Source: Microbacterium terrisoli
GTDB lineage: Bacteria; Actinomycetota; Actinomycetes; Actinomycetales; Microbacteriaceae
Length of the DNA: 64,000 bases
Assembly: GCF_030866805.1 (NCBI RefSeq)
Contig: NZ_CP133019.1
Span: forward strand, 372,001-436,000
Direction: 5' to 3'
Shown piece by piece: positions 16,541 to 25,081 of this stretch (its first letter is position 1; every line of letters starts with the position of its first letter). The notes under the pieces were generated by a model. That model was not told the DNA's origin. It did no database searches and saw only the letters and a list, made by a program, of their open reading frames with translations. Both the position numbers and the translations under genes were made by a program.

Positions 16541-16680
16541 GGCGCCCGTTTTCAGCAGTCACTTTCGACGATCGCCGGGCCGGCGGACGCGTCATTCTTG
16601 ACTGCTGGATGGGGGCGCCCGTTCTCAGCAGTCAATTTCGACGATCGCCGGGCCGGGGGATGCGTCGCAAGTGACTGCTG
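16541..16680. repeat. Two 67-base direct repeats, each with a CAGCAGTCA/TGACTGCTG inverted pair
   Basis: Copies at 16541-16607 and 16614-16680 share GGCGCCCGTT, CAGCAGTCA, TTTCGACGATCGCCGGGCC and a closing TGACTGCTG. In each copy CAGCAGTCA and TGACTGCTG can pair around a loop of about 37 bases. This fills part of the only gap over 300 bases (16481-16840); no gene is seen there. Confidence 0.8.
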
Positions 16681-16793
16681 AACGGCGGCACAACCCGCCG
16701 GTCAACGGCGGCACAACCCGCCGGTCAACGGCGGCACAACCCGCCGAGCAACGGCGACACACCAGACGAGCAACGGTGACACACCAGCCGCGC
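16681..16793. repeat. Five decaying 22-23-base tandem repeats
   Basis: Three units of 23 bases (16681, 16704, 16727) and two of 22 (16750, 16772) begin AACGGCGGCACAACC and degrade toward manA. The first three contain CGGCGG-CACAAC-CCGCCG, a 6-bp stem with a 6-base loop. The array ends about 47 bases before the manA start. Confidence 0.85.
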
Positions 16794-16840
16794 GGCCGCG
16801 ACACACGTACGCTGGATGGGTTCGTGACCGGAAGGATGCC

Positions 16841-17995
16841 GTGACCTCCCTCATCCCGCTGACCAACACCCCGCGCGACTACGCATGGGGCACCATCGAC
16901 GGCATCGCCGGCGCGCTCGGCTGGGACGCCACCGGCGGCCCCGAGGCCGAGCTGTGGCTCGGCGCGCACCCGCTGTCGCCGAGCCGCCCTGCCCGTGCCG
17001 GCCAGCCCTGGGCCGATCTCGCCGACTGGGAGCAGCGCTCCGGCGTCGTGCTGCCCTATCTGCTGAAGGTGCTCGCCGCCTCGTCGCCGCTCTCGCTGCA
17101 GGCGCACCCCACTCGGGATCAGGCGGCCGAAGGCTTCGCCCGCGAAGAGGGCGACGGCATCCCGCTGACCGCGCGCGAGCGCAACTACAAGGATCCGAAC
17201 GCCAAGCCCGAGCTGATCGTCGCCGTCGACGACGGGTTCGAGGCGCTGTGCGGATTCCGTCCGGCCGGTGAGACCCTCGCCGTCATCGATGCGCTGCTCG
17301 CGCAGGCCGACCAAGGCGACGCCGACGCTCTCGGGGTCTGGCGCGCGCAGACGACGGCCGGGACGCACGACGCATTCGCCTGGCTGCTCTCGGATGCCGA
17401 CGACGTCGATCGCGCGGTGGATGCGGCATCCCGCATCGCGCAGTCCCACCCGAGACGGTTCGGACTGCTCGACCGGCTGTCGCGCGCGTATCCGGGCGAC
17501 CCGGGCGTGCTGGTCGCGCAGATGCTCAATCACGTGACGCTGGCGGCGGGCGAGTCGCTGTGGCTGCCGGCCGGCAACATCCACGCCTACCTGCAGGGCA
17601 CAGGTGTCGAGTTGATGGGCCCGAGCGACAACGTGCTGCGCGGGGGGCTCACCCCCAAGCACGTCGACCGTGACGAGCTGCAGAAGGTGCTCGACTTCAC
17701 GCCCGGACCGGCGTCGTGGCTGACGCCCGTCACCGTGTCGACGAACGTCGTCTCGTACCGTCCGGCGTCGCTGCCGTCGGGGGAAGGCGTCGACTTCGAG
17801 CTGCTGCTGGTGACCGGTGACGCCGTGTTCACGACCGGATCGGCCGCCATCGCGGTGGGAGTCGAGGGCGCATACACTCTGACGGTCGACGGGCAGGATG
17901 CCGCAGCCGCCCGCGGCGACATCGTCTTCATCGACGAGCCGACCGAAGTGCGTGCGACCGGCGCGGGCCGGCTGTTCATCGCCACCGGCGTCTGA
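16841..17995 (+). CDS. manA: Mannose-6-phosphate isomerase, class I
   Basis: 384 residues, Zn-dependent cupin-fold enzyme interconverting fructose-6-P and mannose-6-P. LPYLLKVL, the zinc motif QAHP at 87-90, YKDPNAKPE with Glu123 and the later His in AGNIHAYLQG are all present. The GTG at 16841 is used, with GGAAGGA four bases upstream. It stands alone between the repeat array and the flavin monooxygenase. Confidence 0.94.
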   Translation: MTSLIPLTNTPRDYAWGTIDGIAGALGWDATGGPEAELWLGAHPLSPSRPARAGQPWADLADWEQRSGVVLPYLLKVLAASSPLSLQAHPTRDQAAEGFAREEGDGIPLTARERNYKDPNAKPELIVAVDDGFEALCGFRPAGETLAVIDALLAQADQGDADALGVWRAQTTAGTHDAFAWLLSDADDVDRAVDAASRIAQSHPRRFGLLDRLSRAYPGDPGVLVAQMLNHVTLAAGESLWLPAGNIHAYLQGTGVELMGPSDNVLRGGLTPKHVDRDELQKVLDFTPGPASWLTPVTVSTNVVSYRPASLPSGEGVDFELLLVTGDAVFTTGSAAIAVGVEGAYTLTVDGQDAAAARGDIVFIDEPTEVRATGAGRLFIATGV

Positions 17996-18094
17996 GCCGG
18001 ACCCGCGCCGGAACGACCGGCGCGAACCGGCCGCACCCGGCCGCACCCGGCCGGGCACTGTCGCGCCGGCCGACACGCGCGTAGCCTGCCCGTT

Positions 18095-19318
18095 ATGGCC
18101 ACGCTGCACACCGATGTCGCCATCGCCGGGGGCGGGCCCGCCGGCGTGATGCTGGGGCTGCTGTTGGCGCGGCAGGGCATCGATGTGACGGTCTTCGAGA
18201 AGCACGGTGATTTCTTCCGCGACTTCCGCGGCGACACCGTGCATCCGTCGACGCTGAACATCATCGACGCGCTCGGCCTTCGCGAACGGTTCAACGCGAT
18301 CGAGCACCGCCCGTTGCCGCAGCTGGATGTCGTTGTCAACGGCATCCGGATCCACCTGATCGACTTCTCGACGCTGCCGCCTCCCAACCGGTTCGTCACT
18401 CTCATGCCGCAGTGGGACCTGCTCGACCTGCTCGCCGAGGCGGGAGCCGAGCATCCGGCGTTCCACCTGCAGATGGGCGCCGACGTCACCGACGTGATCG
18501 AGCGGGACGGGCGCGTGCGGGGTGTTCGCGTGAAGACCTCCGACGACGAGTTCGAGGTCGAGGCATCCCTCGTCGTGGCCGCCGACGGGCGCGCCTCGAC
18601 CGTGCGGCGGGCTGCCGGTCTCGTGCCGCACGCGTATGACGTGGACCTCGACGTGCTGTGGTTCCGCGTGCCGCGGCCCGAGCGCCGGCTGCCCGACACT
18701 CTGGGCTGGGCGGGTCCGGGAGGCCTGGTCGTGACCATCCCGCGGCCGGAGTACCTGCAGTGCGCGCACCTGATTCCGAAGGGGACGTTCGGGGGCATCC
18801 GCGCGGAGGGCATCCCGGCCTTCCATGACCGGATCGCCCGGGTCGTGCCGCGGCTGTCGCCCGTGATGGATGCGGTCGCCTCGTTCGATGACGTCAAGCT
18901 GCTCTCGGTGCGCATCGATCGGCTGCCGCGCTGGTGGCAGCCCGGACTGCTGTGCATCGGCGACGCGGCCCACGCGATGTCGCCCGTGTTCGGCGTCGGA
19001 ATCAACTACGCGATCCAGGATGCCGTGGCCGCGGCCCGCGTGCTGGTCCCGACGCTGCGGGGCCCGAATGCCGGCCCGGACGAGTCGGCGATCGACCGTG
19101 CGTGCGCAGCGCTGCAGCAGCGGCGCGGGTGGCCCACCGCCGCGATGCAGGGGATCCAGCGCCTCGCGCATCGGCTGATCGGCAGCGATCGGGTCGGCAC
19201 GCTGATCGACAACCCGCCCACGCGCGGTCAGCGTGCGTGGCTGCGCTTCGTGCTGCCCGTGGTGCGTCGCCGGGCCATGCGCATCGTCGCCTACGGATTC
19301 CGCCCCGAGCGCCTGTGA
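18095..19318 (+). CDS. FAD-dependent aromatic-ring-hydroxylase-type monooxygenase
   Basis: 407 residues. AGGGPAGVMLGLLLARQGIDVTVFEK near the N terminus binds the ADP of FAD; GRASTVRRAAG is the DG-type motif, and CIGDAAHAMSPVFGVGINYAIQDA near residue 290 is the GD motif contacting the ribityl chain. This is the PHBH/UbiH fold. It hydroxylates an unknown, probably aromatic or polyketide-like, substrate with NAD(P)H and O2. TAGCCT followed by 7 bases and ATG, with no ribosome site, suggests a leaderless transcript. Confidence 0.85.
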   Translation: MATLHTDVAIAGGGPAGVMLGLLLARQGIDVTVFEKHGDFFRDFRGDTVHPSTLNIIDALGLRERFNAIEHRPLPQLDVVVNGIRIHLIDFSTLPPPNRFVTLMPQWDLLDLLAEAGAEHPAFHLQMGADVTDVIERDGRVRGVRVKTSDDEFEVEASLVVAADGRASTVRRAAGLVPHAYDVDLDVLWFRVPRPERRLPDTLGWAGPGGLVVTIPRPEYLQCAHLIPKGTFGGIRAEGIPAFHDRIARVVPRLSPVMDAVASFDDVKLLSVRIDRLPRWWQPGLLCIGDAAHAMSPVFGVGINYAIQDAVAAARVLVPTLRGPNAGPDESAIDRACAALQQRRGWPTAAMQGIQRLAHRLIGSDRVGTLIDNPPTRGQRAWLRFVLPVVRRRAMRIVAYGFRPERL

Positions 19319-19327
19319 GGTGCCCGG

Positions 19328-19627
19328 TCAGTGGGCGCGGCGGGCCTCGAACTCACGCCACCACATGATCTCGTTCCAGATCCACTCGCATGCGGCGGAT
19401 TCCGAATCGAACGTGAGTGGTGTCTCGCCGTCTTCGGCGGTCGCCGGTCGCGTCTGGCCGCGCTCGTCGCCCTGATAGACGACCCAGTCCGTGTCGGTGC
19501 GCCGCAGCAGACAGTACGACGTCGGGGTCGGGCGGCCGCCGTCGACGAAGGAGAGCGTGTAGGCCAACCACTCCTCGGTTGCACCGGGCAGCGCGAGCAG
19601 GCGGGCGCGGAGCTCGTCATACGTCAT
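19328..19627 (-). CDS. Candidate immunity protein for the adjacent TNT toxin
   Basis: 99 residues, soluble and acidic, with no family recognised by eye (MTYDELRARLLALPGATEEW at the start, YCLLRRTDTDWVVYQGDERGQ in the middle, Trp-rich end). It begins 6 bases after the toxin stop on the same strand, the usual position of an immunity gene. The role is inferred only from position, size and lack of a signal peptide. It may bind the toxin in the producing cell. Confidence 0.55.
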   Translation of the reverse strand: MTYDELRARLLALPGATEEWLAYTLSFVDGGRPTPTSYCLLRRTDTDWVVYQGDERGQTRPATAEDGETPLTFDSESAACEWIWNEIMWWREFEARRAH

Positions 19628-19633
19628 CGCAGA

Positions 19634-20923
19634 TCACCCCAGATAGCCGTTGCGTATGTACCATTGGATCCCTTTCGGAAAGTAGTACTGCACGCCGCCG
19701 CCGGGCTGCTCGAACGCGTGCGCGATGGGTCCCTTCACGACGTCGGACGGCAAGGGTTTGAGCACCGTGTAGTCGGTCGTCGAGAACGCCGGACTCAGGC
19801 GATCGGGCGGAATCGCACGGTCGGGGAACGGCGTTCCCGACGGCGACGCGAAGCGCCCGTCGCCTCCGCCGGGGGCGATGCGGTCTATCTTGTCGCCGAC
19901 GTCGAGCCCGTGGGGACTTGGCGGCCCGTCGAATCCGTTGTCGCCGGGCCAGCGCCAGTCCGGGTAACCGGTCTCAGTGAATCCGTTCAGATGTGTGTCG
20001 ACGAACTCTTGAGGGCTGAGGTCGCCGTATGGCTGGTAGCCCGGGATTGCGGCCTGGTCGGTCCAGCCGTCGATGTCGTCGATGAGCTTGTTGCGGCGCG
20101 GGTCGAGTCGGCGCACGCCCGGCAGCGCGGCGACCGACTCCCTGGTCGAATGCGCGGTGCTGCGCGCCCCGTGCAGCAGCGTGTCGAACAGCTCGGTGGC
20201 CTTGTCGAGCAGGGGCTTGAGCTGGTCCAGCAGGCCGCGCAGCGACTTGATGGACTCCAGCAGACGGGTGACGAATTTGCCGACCCGGCCGACCAGCGAC
20301 GCGACCCGGGTCGAGACCTGCTCGATGATCCACGGCGTCGCCAGGCCCAGGGTGAACACGGCCTCAGCGGCCCACGAGATCGCCGACCCCACCAGCTGCG
20401 AGAGCACGTCACGGACGATGTCGTGCACGGCCTGCACGATGACGGATGCCACATGCAGGCCGGTCGCGAACCCTCCGGCCCAGTCCCCGGCCAGGCGCAG
20501 ATGCGCGGCGGTGTCGGATTGGAAGCGACGGTAGGCGTCCATCGCCTCGCCGGCGAGCTCGTCCACGTCGCCGAGCACACGCAGCAGCTCGTCGCCTGCG
20601 CCCTGCAGCTGCGTCTGGATGTTCGCCCAGGTCTGCGCGAACGCCTCGACCTCGGCGGCGTTGCCGGTCAGGTCGTTGAACCAGCCTTTGAGTGGTTCGA
20701 CGTGGTCGAGCAGCCAGCCCAACCCTGCGGCGATCAGTGTGCCCAGCGGGTCCGACACGGCGGCGACGGTGTCGACGGCACCGGAGAACGCGGCCATGCC
20801 TCCCGATACCCAGTCCCCGGATTTGAGCGCATCGGCCAGCTGCACCCCGTCTTCGAGCAGCAGTGTGCCGGCGAAGGGTGAGGTGTGGTCGACGGCGGTC
20901 GCCACCAGCGGGTTGCCTGACAT
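19634..20923 (-). CDS. Probable T7SS-secreted toxin with C-terminal TNT (NAD+ glycohydrolase) domain
   Basis: 429 residues from the ATG at 20923, which overlaps the EspC-like stop (TGATG). Residues about 1-290 are helical with long amphipathic stretches like the WXG100-type N-terminal region of CpnT-like toxins. Residues about 343-429 match the TNT fold: GRFASPSGTPFPDRAIPPDRL, then GPIAHAFEQPGGGVQYYF, with Gln406 in the position of the catalytic Gln. The family hydrolyses NAD+. The usual His of the PYHRY-type segment is not obvious here (LSPAFSTTDYTVL), so activity should be tested. The small gene downstream is the likely antidote. Confidence 0.78.
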   Translation of the reverse strand: MSGNPLVATAVDHTSPFAGTLLLEDGVQLADALKSGDWVSGGMAAFSGAVDTVAAVSDPLGTLIAAGLGWLLDHVEPLKGWFNDLTGNAAEVEAFAQTWANIQTQLQGAGDELLRVLGDVDELAGEAMDAYRRFQSDTAAHLRLAGDWAGGFATGLHVASVIVQAVHDIVRDVLSQLVGSAISWAAEAVFTLGLATPWIIEQVSTRVASLVGRVGKFVTRLLESIKSLRGLLDQLKPLLDKATELFDTLLHGARSTAHSTRESVAALPGVRRLDPRRNKLIDDIDGWTDQAAIPGYQPYGDLSPQEFVDTHLNGFTETGYPDWRWPGDNGFDGPPSPHGLDVGDKIDRIAPGGGDGRFASPSGTPFPDRAIPPDRLSPAFSTTDYTVLKPLPSDVVKGPIAHAFEQPGGGVQYYFPKGIQWYIRNGYLG

Positions 20924-21243
20924 CAGCGGCCCACCTGGCCCTCCAGGCCGCGCAGTGCGTCGACGACGTCCTGCTCGAACGCCGCCATGTCGTCGGCCAC
21001 GCCGCGGATCTCGGTCGCGCTGCGTTCGACGAGACGCTCTGCCGCGGTGATGGTCGCCCCGGTCACCTGGGCGACCAGCGACGCGGGCGCGACCAGGAAC
21101 GCGCACATGACCCCGAACGCGCCGCCGGACATGTTCGTGGCGGACGCGGCATCCCGTGCCACGGCGACATCTGCGGCCACCTGCCTGACCCGCGCGGCGT
21201 GCGCGATGATCAGGTCCTGGTCGACCGCGATGTGCTCAGCCAT
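20923..21243 (-). CDS. EspC-like type VII secretion target protein
   Basis: 106 residues, all helical, beginning MAEHIAVDQDLIIAHAARVRQVA, as in the ESX-1 EspC family. A hydrophobic patch (GAFGVMCAFLVAPASLVAQV) links two helices. It sits directly before the toxin and overlaps the YbaB-like gene by 8 bases. It probably helps deliver the toxin through a type VII system; no secretion-machine genes lie in the window. Confidence 0.65.
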   Translation of the reverse strand: MAEHIAVDQDLIIAHAARVRQVAADVAVARDAASATNMSGGAFGVMCAFLVAPASLVAQVTGATITAAERLVERSATEIRGVADDMAAFEQDVVDALRGLEGQVGR

Positions 21244-21637
21244 CGGCCCGGCCTTCACCGGTGTCGGTACCGGTGCGTGCGTCCAGCTCGGCACGCAGGC
21301 GGCTGACCACCGGCGAGTCCGCACCGAAGGCGCGGGATGCCACGGCCATCGCCTGCTCTCCGGCATCGCGCTGGGCGGCAGCGGCGGTCTCGACGATCAG
21401 CCGTCCGAGATCCTTCGCCCGCAGGTCGAGTGCGGCGTCGGACACGTCGACGTTCACGAGTCGGCCTGACGCGTCGACGGTGACGGTGAGCTCCCGGCGA
21501 GGGGAGGTGGCGGTGCCGCGCACGGCTTCGACCTCGGCGCGCATCTGCTGTGCGGCCTGGGCGCGCTCCTGGGCCTGGGCGACCTGCTCCTGCACGCGCG
21601 CGATCAGCACGTCGGGGTCTTCGGCGAACTCGTCCAC
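21236..21637 (-). CDS. YbaB/EbfC-family protein in the toxin operon
   Basis: 133 residues. A long N-terminal helix (ARVQEQVAQAQERAQAAQQMRAEV) and then RELTVTVDASGRLVNVDVSDAAL match the YbaB/EbfC fold, which in actinobacterial type VII loci is common as a small accessory gene rather than the RecR-linked housekeeping protein. The start is GTG at 21637. TAGGGT lies 6 bases upstream without a ribosome site, so this gene probably opens a leaderless transcript for the operon. That TAGGGT includes the stop codon of the upstream SDR gene. Confidence 0.7.
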   Translation of the reverse strand: MDEFAEDPDVLIARVQEQVAQAQERAQAAQQMRAEVEAVRGTATSPRRELTVTVDASGRLVNVDVSDAALDLRAKDLGRLIVETAAAAQRDAGEQAMAVASRAFGADSPVVSRLRAELDARTGTDTGEGRADG

Positions 21638-21646
21638 CGTCCCACC

Positions 21647-22606
21647 CTAGGCGATGTCGCGGGCGACGCCCGGATGGGTGCGCAGGTACTCGTCGAACGC
21701 CTCGCGCGAGGTGCGGGCGGGGGTGAAACCGAAGTCGCGCTTGAGGGCTGTGTTCGACAGCACCGGGCGGTAGCGCAAGAAGCCTACGCGCTCGGGTCCG
21801 TGCACGGTCAGGCGCAGCATCCTGCCCACGCGCAGCGCGAGGCCGAGTACACCCGCCGGCACGATCAGCAGCGGCTTGCCCAGTCGCCGTGCGATGTCGC
21901 CGACGCTCATCGCACCGTCGCCGGCGACGTTGTAGATGCCGGGAGTTCCCACGGTGGCGCCACGGGCGAACGCTCCGGCGACGTCATCGACCCAGGCGAA
22001 CACGAACGGTGAGTCCGAGCCGCGCACCGCGAGGATGCGACGACCGTTCCACAGCGCCGTGATCTGGTTGGCGACGGTGGGGCCGAGGATCGTCCCGATC
22101 CGGAAGATGACCTGCTCGAGTCCGGGGTGCGACGCCCGGTAGGCGGTGAGCATCTGCTCGACGAGCCTTTTGTGCTTCGAGTAGGCGAACTCGTCGTTGC
22201 CGCGCACGGGCGTCGACTCGTCGATCCACTCCGGATTGTCGGCGTGGTAGCCGTAGGCTGCACCCGACGACGACACGACGATCCGCCGCACGCCCGCGGC
22301 AACGCACGCCTCGAGCACGTGCTGGGTGCCTTCGACGTCGACGCGGTACTCCCGCTCGACGTCGCGGCCGGGGTTCACGATCGCGGCGAGGTGCACGACG
22401 ACATCGATCCGGTGCCGCTCGAACAGGGCGGCAAGCCCGTCGGCGCGTGTGACGTCGCACTGCTCATACACGACCCCGTCCACGTGGACGGGGGGATGTC
22501 GCACATCTCCGGCGACGACCAGCTCGACGTCGCCGCGTGCAGCCAGGGCGGCCGCGACGTGCGAGCCGAGAAAGCCTGCACCGCCGGTGATGAAGACCCG
22601 CGTCAT
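21647..22606 (-). CDS. NAD-dependent epimerase/dehydratase (extended SDR)
   Basis: 319 residues. TGGAGFLGSH at 7-16 binds NAD(H). The catalytic Tyr142 and Lys146 form YSKHK, with Ser in VSSSGAAYG. This is an extended SDR like 3-beta-hydroxysteroid dehydrogenases and UDP-glucose 4-epimerases. The ATG overlaps the stop of the BASS gene by four bases. With a flavin monooxygenase and a bile-acid-type symporter upstream, a steroid or terpenoid substrate is plausible but unproven. Confidence 0.8.
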   Translation of the reverse strand: MTRVFITGGAGFLGSHVAAALAARGDVELVVAGDVRHPPVHVDGVVYEQCDVTRADGLAALFERHRIDVVVHLAAIVNPGRDVEREYRVDVEGTQHVLEACVAAGVRRIVVSSSGAAYGYHADNPEWIDESTPVRGNDEFAYSKHKRLVEQMLTAYRASHPGLEQVIFRIGTILGPTVANQITALWNGRRILAVRGSDSPFVFAWVDDVAGAFARGATVGTPGIYNVAGDGAMSVGDIARRLGKPLLIVPAGVLGLALRVGRMLRLTVHGPERVGFLRYRPVLSNTALKRDFGFTPARTSREAFDEYLRTHPGVARDIA

Positions 22607-23622
22607 GCGCGCCGCTCCGTCTCGCCGGCGCCCGCCGGGTCGCCCGATCCACCCGCAGCGCCCGCCGCACCCGAAGCCGCCGCCGCGAGCGCCGCCCGCG
22701 AGGCGTCGCCCTTCGGCGACCCGGTGCGCCGCTTGGTGTGCGCGGCCCAGAGGCTTGCCAGCGCGAGGCCGGCGATGATGTCCCACACGCCCCACCAGCC
22801 GGCCACGATCGCCATGCCGCCCAGGCCGCCGAAGAACGCGAAGATCAGCCCGAGGCCCAGTCCCGAATTGCGGATGCCGACCTCGAACGTCATGGCCTTG
22901 CGCTCGCGGGTACCCAGGCCTCCCACAGTCGCGGTGCCCCAGCCGATCGCGAGGGCCACGGCGTCGTGGATCGCCACGGCGATCGCGATCAGGCCGATGA
23001 ACGCGACGAAGTACTGCCAGTTGCCTGCCAGCGCCCCGACGATGAAGCCGGCGAGGGCGATCAGGCTGAACCACCGCACGAACGGCTGCGCCCGGGCGGC
23101 GAACCGGCCGAACCGCGCCCGGATCGCGAGCCCGACGGCGAACGGCACGCCGATGATCAGCAGAATCTCGACGAGCATCTCCCAGCCGTTCAGTGACACC
23201 GATTCCAGCAGTGCGCGGGTGTCGGGGCGGATCGCTCCCCACAGGGCGATGCTCAGCGGCATCGTGAAGATGTAGATGACGTTCGAGACCGCCGTCATCG
23301 ACACCGACAGGGCGACGTTGCCACCCGAGCGATGCGTGAGCACCTGCGAGATGTTGCCCGGCGGGCAGCACGCCACCAGGATCATGCCGAGCGCCATCGA
23401 CGCGGTCACCGGCAGCACGAGCGTCAGCAGGAACGTCACGCCCGGCAAGATCAGCAGCTGCGCGAGGATCGCGATGATCAACGGCTTGGGCTTGCGCAGC
23501 ACGACCTTGAAGTCGCTCGGGGCGGTGTCCAGCGCGATGCCGAACATGATCAGACCCAGGACGATGTCGAGGATGATGAGCATCCCCGGGCTGAAGTTCA
23601 GGTGCGCGGAGTCGATGTTCAT
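22603..23622 (-). CDS. Bile acid:sodium symporter (BASS) family transporter
   Basis: 339 residues with about 9-10 membrane helices. LGLIMFGIALDTAPSDFK, GMILVACCPPGNISQVLTHRSGGNVALSVSM and FEVGIRNSGLGLGL are BASS/SBF hallmarks, including the sodium-site CPPGN region. It is an inner-membrane Na+-coupled carrier for organic anions. The C-terminal 35 residues are Ala/Gly-rich and likely disordered. Both ends overlap neighbours by four bases (ATGA), placing it in the middle of a three-gene operon. Confidence 0.88.
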   Translation of the reverse strand: MNIDSAHLNFSPGMLIILDIVLGLIMFGIALDTAPSDFKVVLRKPKPLIIAILAQLLILPGVTFLLTLVLPVTASMALGMILVACCPPGNISQVLTHRSGGNVALSVSMTAVSNVIYIFTMPLSIALWGAIRPDTRALLESVSLNGWEMLVEILLIIGVPFAVGLAIRARFGRFAARAQPFVRWFSLIALAGFIVGALAGNWQYFVAFIGLIAIAVAIHDAVALAIGWGTATVGGLGTRERKAMTFEVGIRNSGLGLGLIFAFFGGLGGMAIVAGWWGVWDIIAGLALASLWAAHTKRRTGSPKGDASRAALAAAASGAAGAAGGSGDPAGAGETERRA

Positions 23623-24968
23623 GCCGCATGCTCCTTCGCAGCGGTCGTGCTCGGCGCCGGTGCAGGCGCCGTGGTCGTGGCGGCGCGGCCGGCGGTCAGC
23701 TCGCGGGTCTGGGCGCGCACGGCCCGCCGGTAGGCGTCCTTGTTCACGTAGTACGACATGCGCTCCAAGCCCAGATAGTGGTACCCGCCGCTTAGGTCGG
23801 GCCAGGGCTGGTCGTTCATGCGCCGGTGGAAGGATGCCTGGGCCGCGGCATCCGCCGTCAGATAAGCGGCGATCAGCTCGGCCTGCTCGTAACGGCCCTG
23901 CCAGCCGATGCCCGAGGCCTCGATCATGCCCATCACGAACAGGCCGTTGTGCGAGGGCGGGAACACGTTCAGGTACAGGCGTGGCGACCAGCCCTGCCAG
24001 TTGAGGTCGGTGCGGTCGACGAATGGATAGTCCAGCCGGTAGCCGGTGGCCAGCAGCACGAGGTCGTACTCCCCGGTCGAGCCGTCGCGGAAGTGCACCG
24101 TGTCGCCGTCGAACCGGTCGATGTCGGCGCGGATGCGCAGGTCACCCTGCCCCAGGTGATTCAAGATCAGCGTGTTCACGATCGGGTGCGACTCATAGAT
24201 GCGGTAGTCGGGTGCGGGGAACCCGAACTTCACCGGGTCGCCGGTGAACGCGCGCAGCAGGCGCGAATCGATGGCCTGTTTGATGCGCGCCGGCAGCGGG
24301 CGGCCCTGATTGAGCGTGTCGGTGGGCTTGCCGAGGATGTAGCGGGGCACGAAGTAGTAGCCGCGCCGCACGCTCATCTCGATGGACGCGGCATGGTGCA
24401 CGGCATCCACTGCGATGTCGCAGCCGGAGTTGCCGGCGCCGATCAGCAGCACCCGCTTGCCATCCAGCTGCGAGGCCGACTTGTAGGCGCTGGTGTGCAT
24501 GATCTCGCCGGAGAACTCGCCCGCGAACTGCGGGATGTTCGGCTCGGCCAGCGTGCCGTTGGCGATCACGACCCCGTCATAGGCCGTCTCGACCGGGCCG
24601 TCCGCGGTGTCGGCTCGCAGCATCCACCGCCCGTCCTCATGCCGCTGCAGCTGCGTGACCTGCGCGCCGAAGCGGAAGCGGTCGCTCAGACAGAAGCGTT
24701 CGGCGAACGCGCGGAAGTAATCGTGCAGCACGCGGTGGCCCGGGTAGTCGACGGTGGTGTCCATCGGGAACTCGGCGAATTCGGTGGTCGTGCGCGACGA
24801 GATGAGATGGGCAGATTCGTACATCGTCGAGCGCGGGTTCGAGATATCCCACAGTCCGCCGACATCGTGGGATGCCTCATAGCCGTCGAAGGCGATGCCG
24901 GCTTTGCTCAGGGCGCGAGCGGCCGACAGACCGGATGGGCCGGCACCGATGATCGCGTAGGTCTTCAT
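23619..24968 (-). CDS. Flavin-containing monooxygenase (FMO/BVMO-like)
   Basis: 449 residues from the ATG at 24968 (MKTYAIIGAG), preferred to the ATG two codons upstream because GAGGAG then sits 8 bases away. GAGPSG binds FAD, GAGNSG binds NADPH, and FSGEIMHTSAYKS is the FMO identifying motif (FxGxxxHxxxY). It inserts oxygen into a nitrogen, sulfur or ketone substrate. The last 25 residues are an Ala/Pro/Thr tail. First gene of the operon with the BASS carrier and the SDR. Confidence 0.9.
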   Translation of the reverse strand: MKTYAIIGAGPSGLSAARALSKAGIAFDGYEASHDVGGLWDISNPRSTMYESAHLISSRTTTEFAEFPMDTTVDYPGHRVLHDYFRAFAERFCLSDRFRFGAQVTQLQRHEDGRWMLRADTADGPVETAYDGVVIANGTLAEPNIPQFAGEFSGEIMHTSAYKSASQLDGKRVLLIGAGNSGCDIAVDAVHHAASIEMSVRRGYYFVPRYILGKPTDTLNQGRPLPARIKQAIDSRLLRAFTGDPVKFGFPAPDYRIYESHPIVNTLILNHLGQGDLRIRADIDRFDGDTVHFRDGSTGEYDLVLLATGYRLDYPFVDRTDLNWQGWSPRLYLNVFPPSHNGLFVMGMIEASGIGWQGRYEQAELIAAYLTADAAAQASFHRRMNDQPWPDLSGGYHYLGLERMSYYVNKDAYRRAVRAQTRELTAGRAATTTAPAPAPSTTAAKEHAA

Positions 24969-25081
24969 TGACATGGCTCCTCATGCACCGGCCGGTTTTC
25001 GGGTCACCGTCGGCGCGATGGAGTCGATGTTATCTGCTGTCGGGCGCGATCCTGCGTGCCGCGGCCCTGGGACCGCTCCGG

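Noticed and set aside
16681..16793. CRISPR-like array
   Set aside because: Units are directly adjacent with no spacers and decay steadily; no cas genes. Tandem repeat instead.
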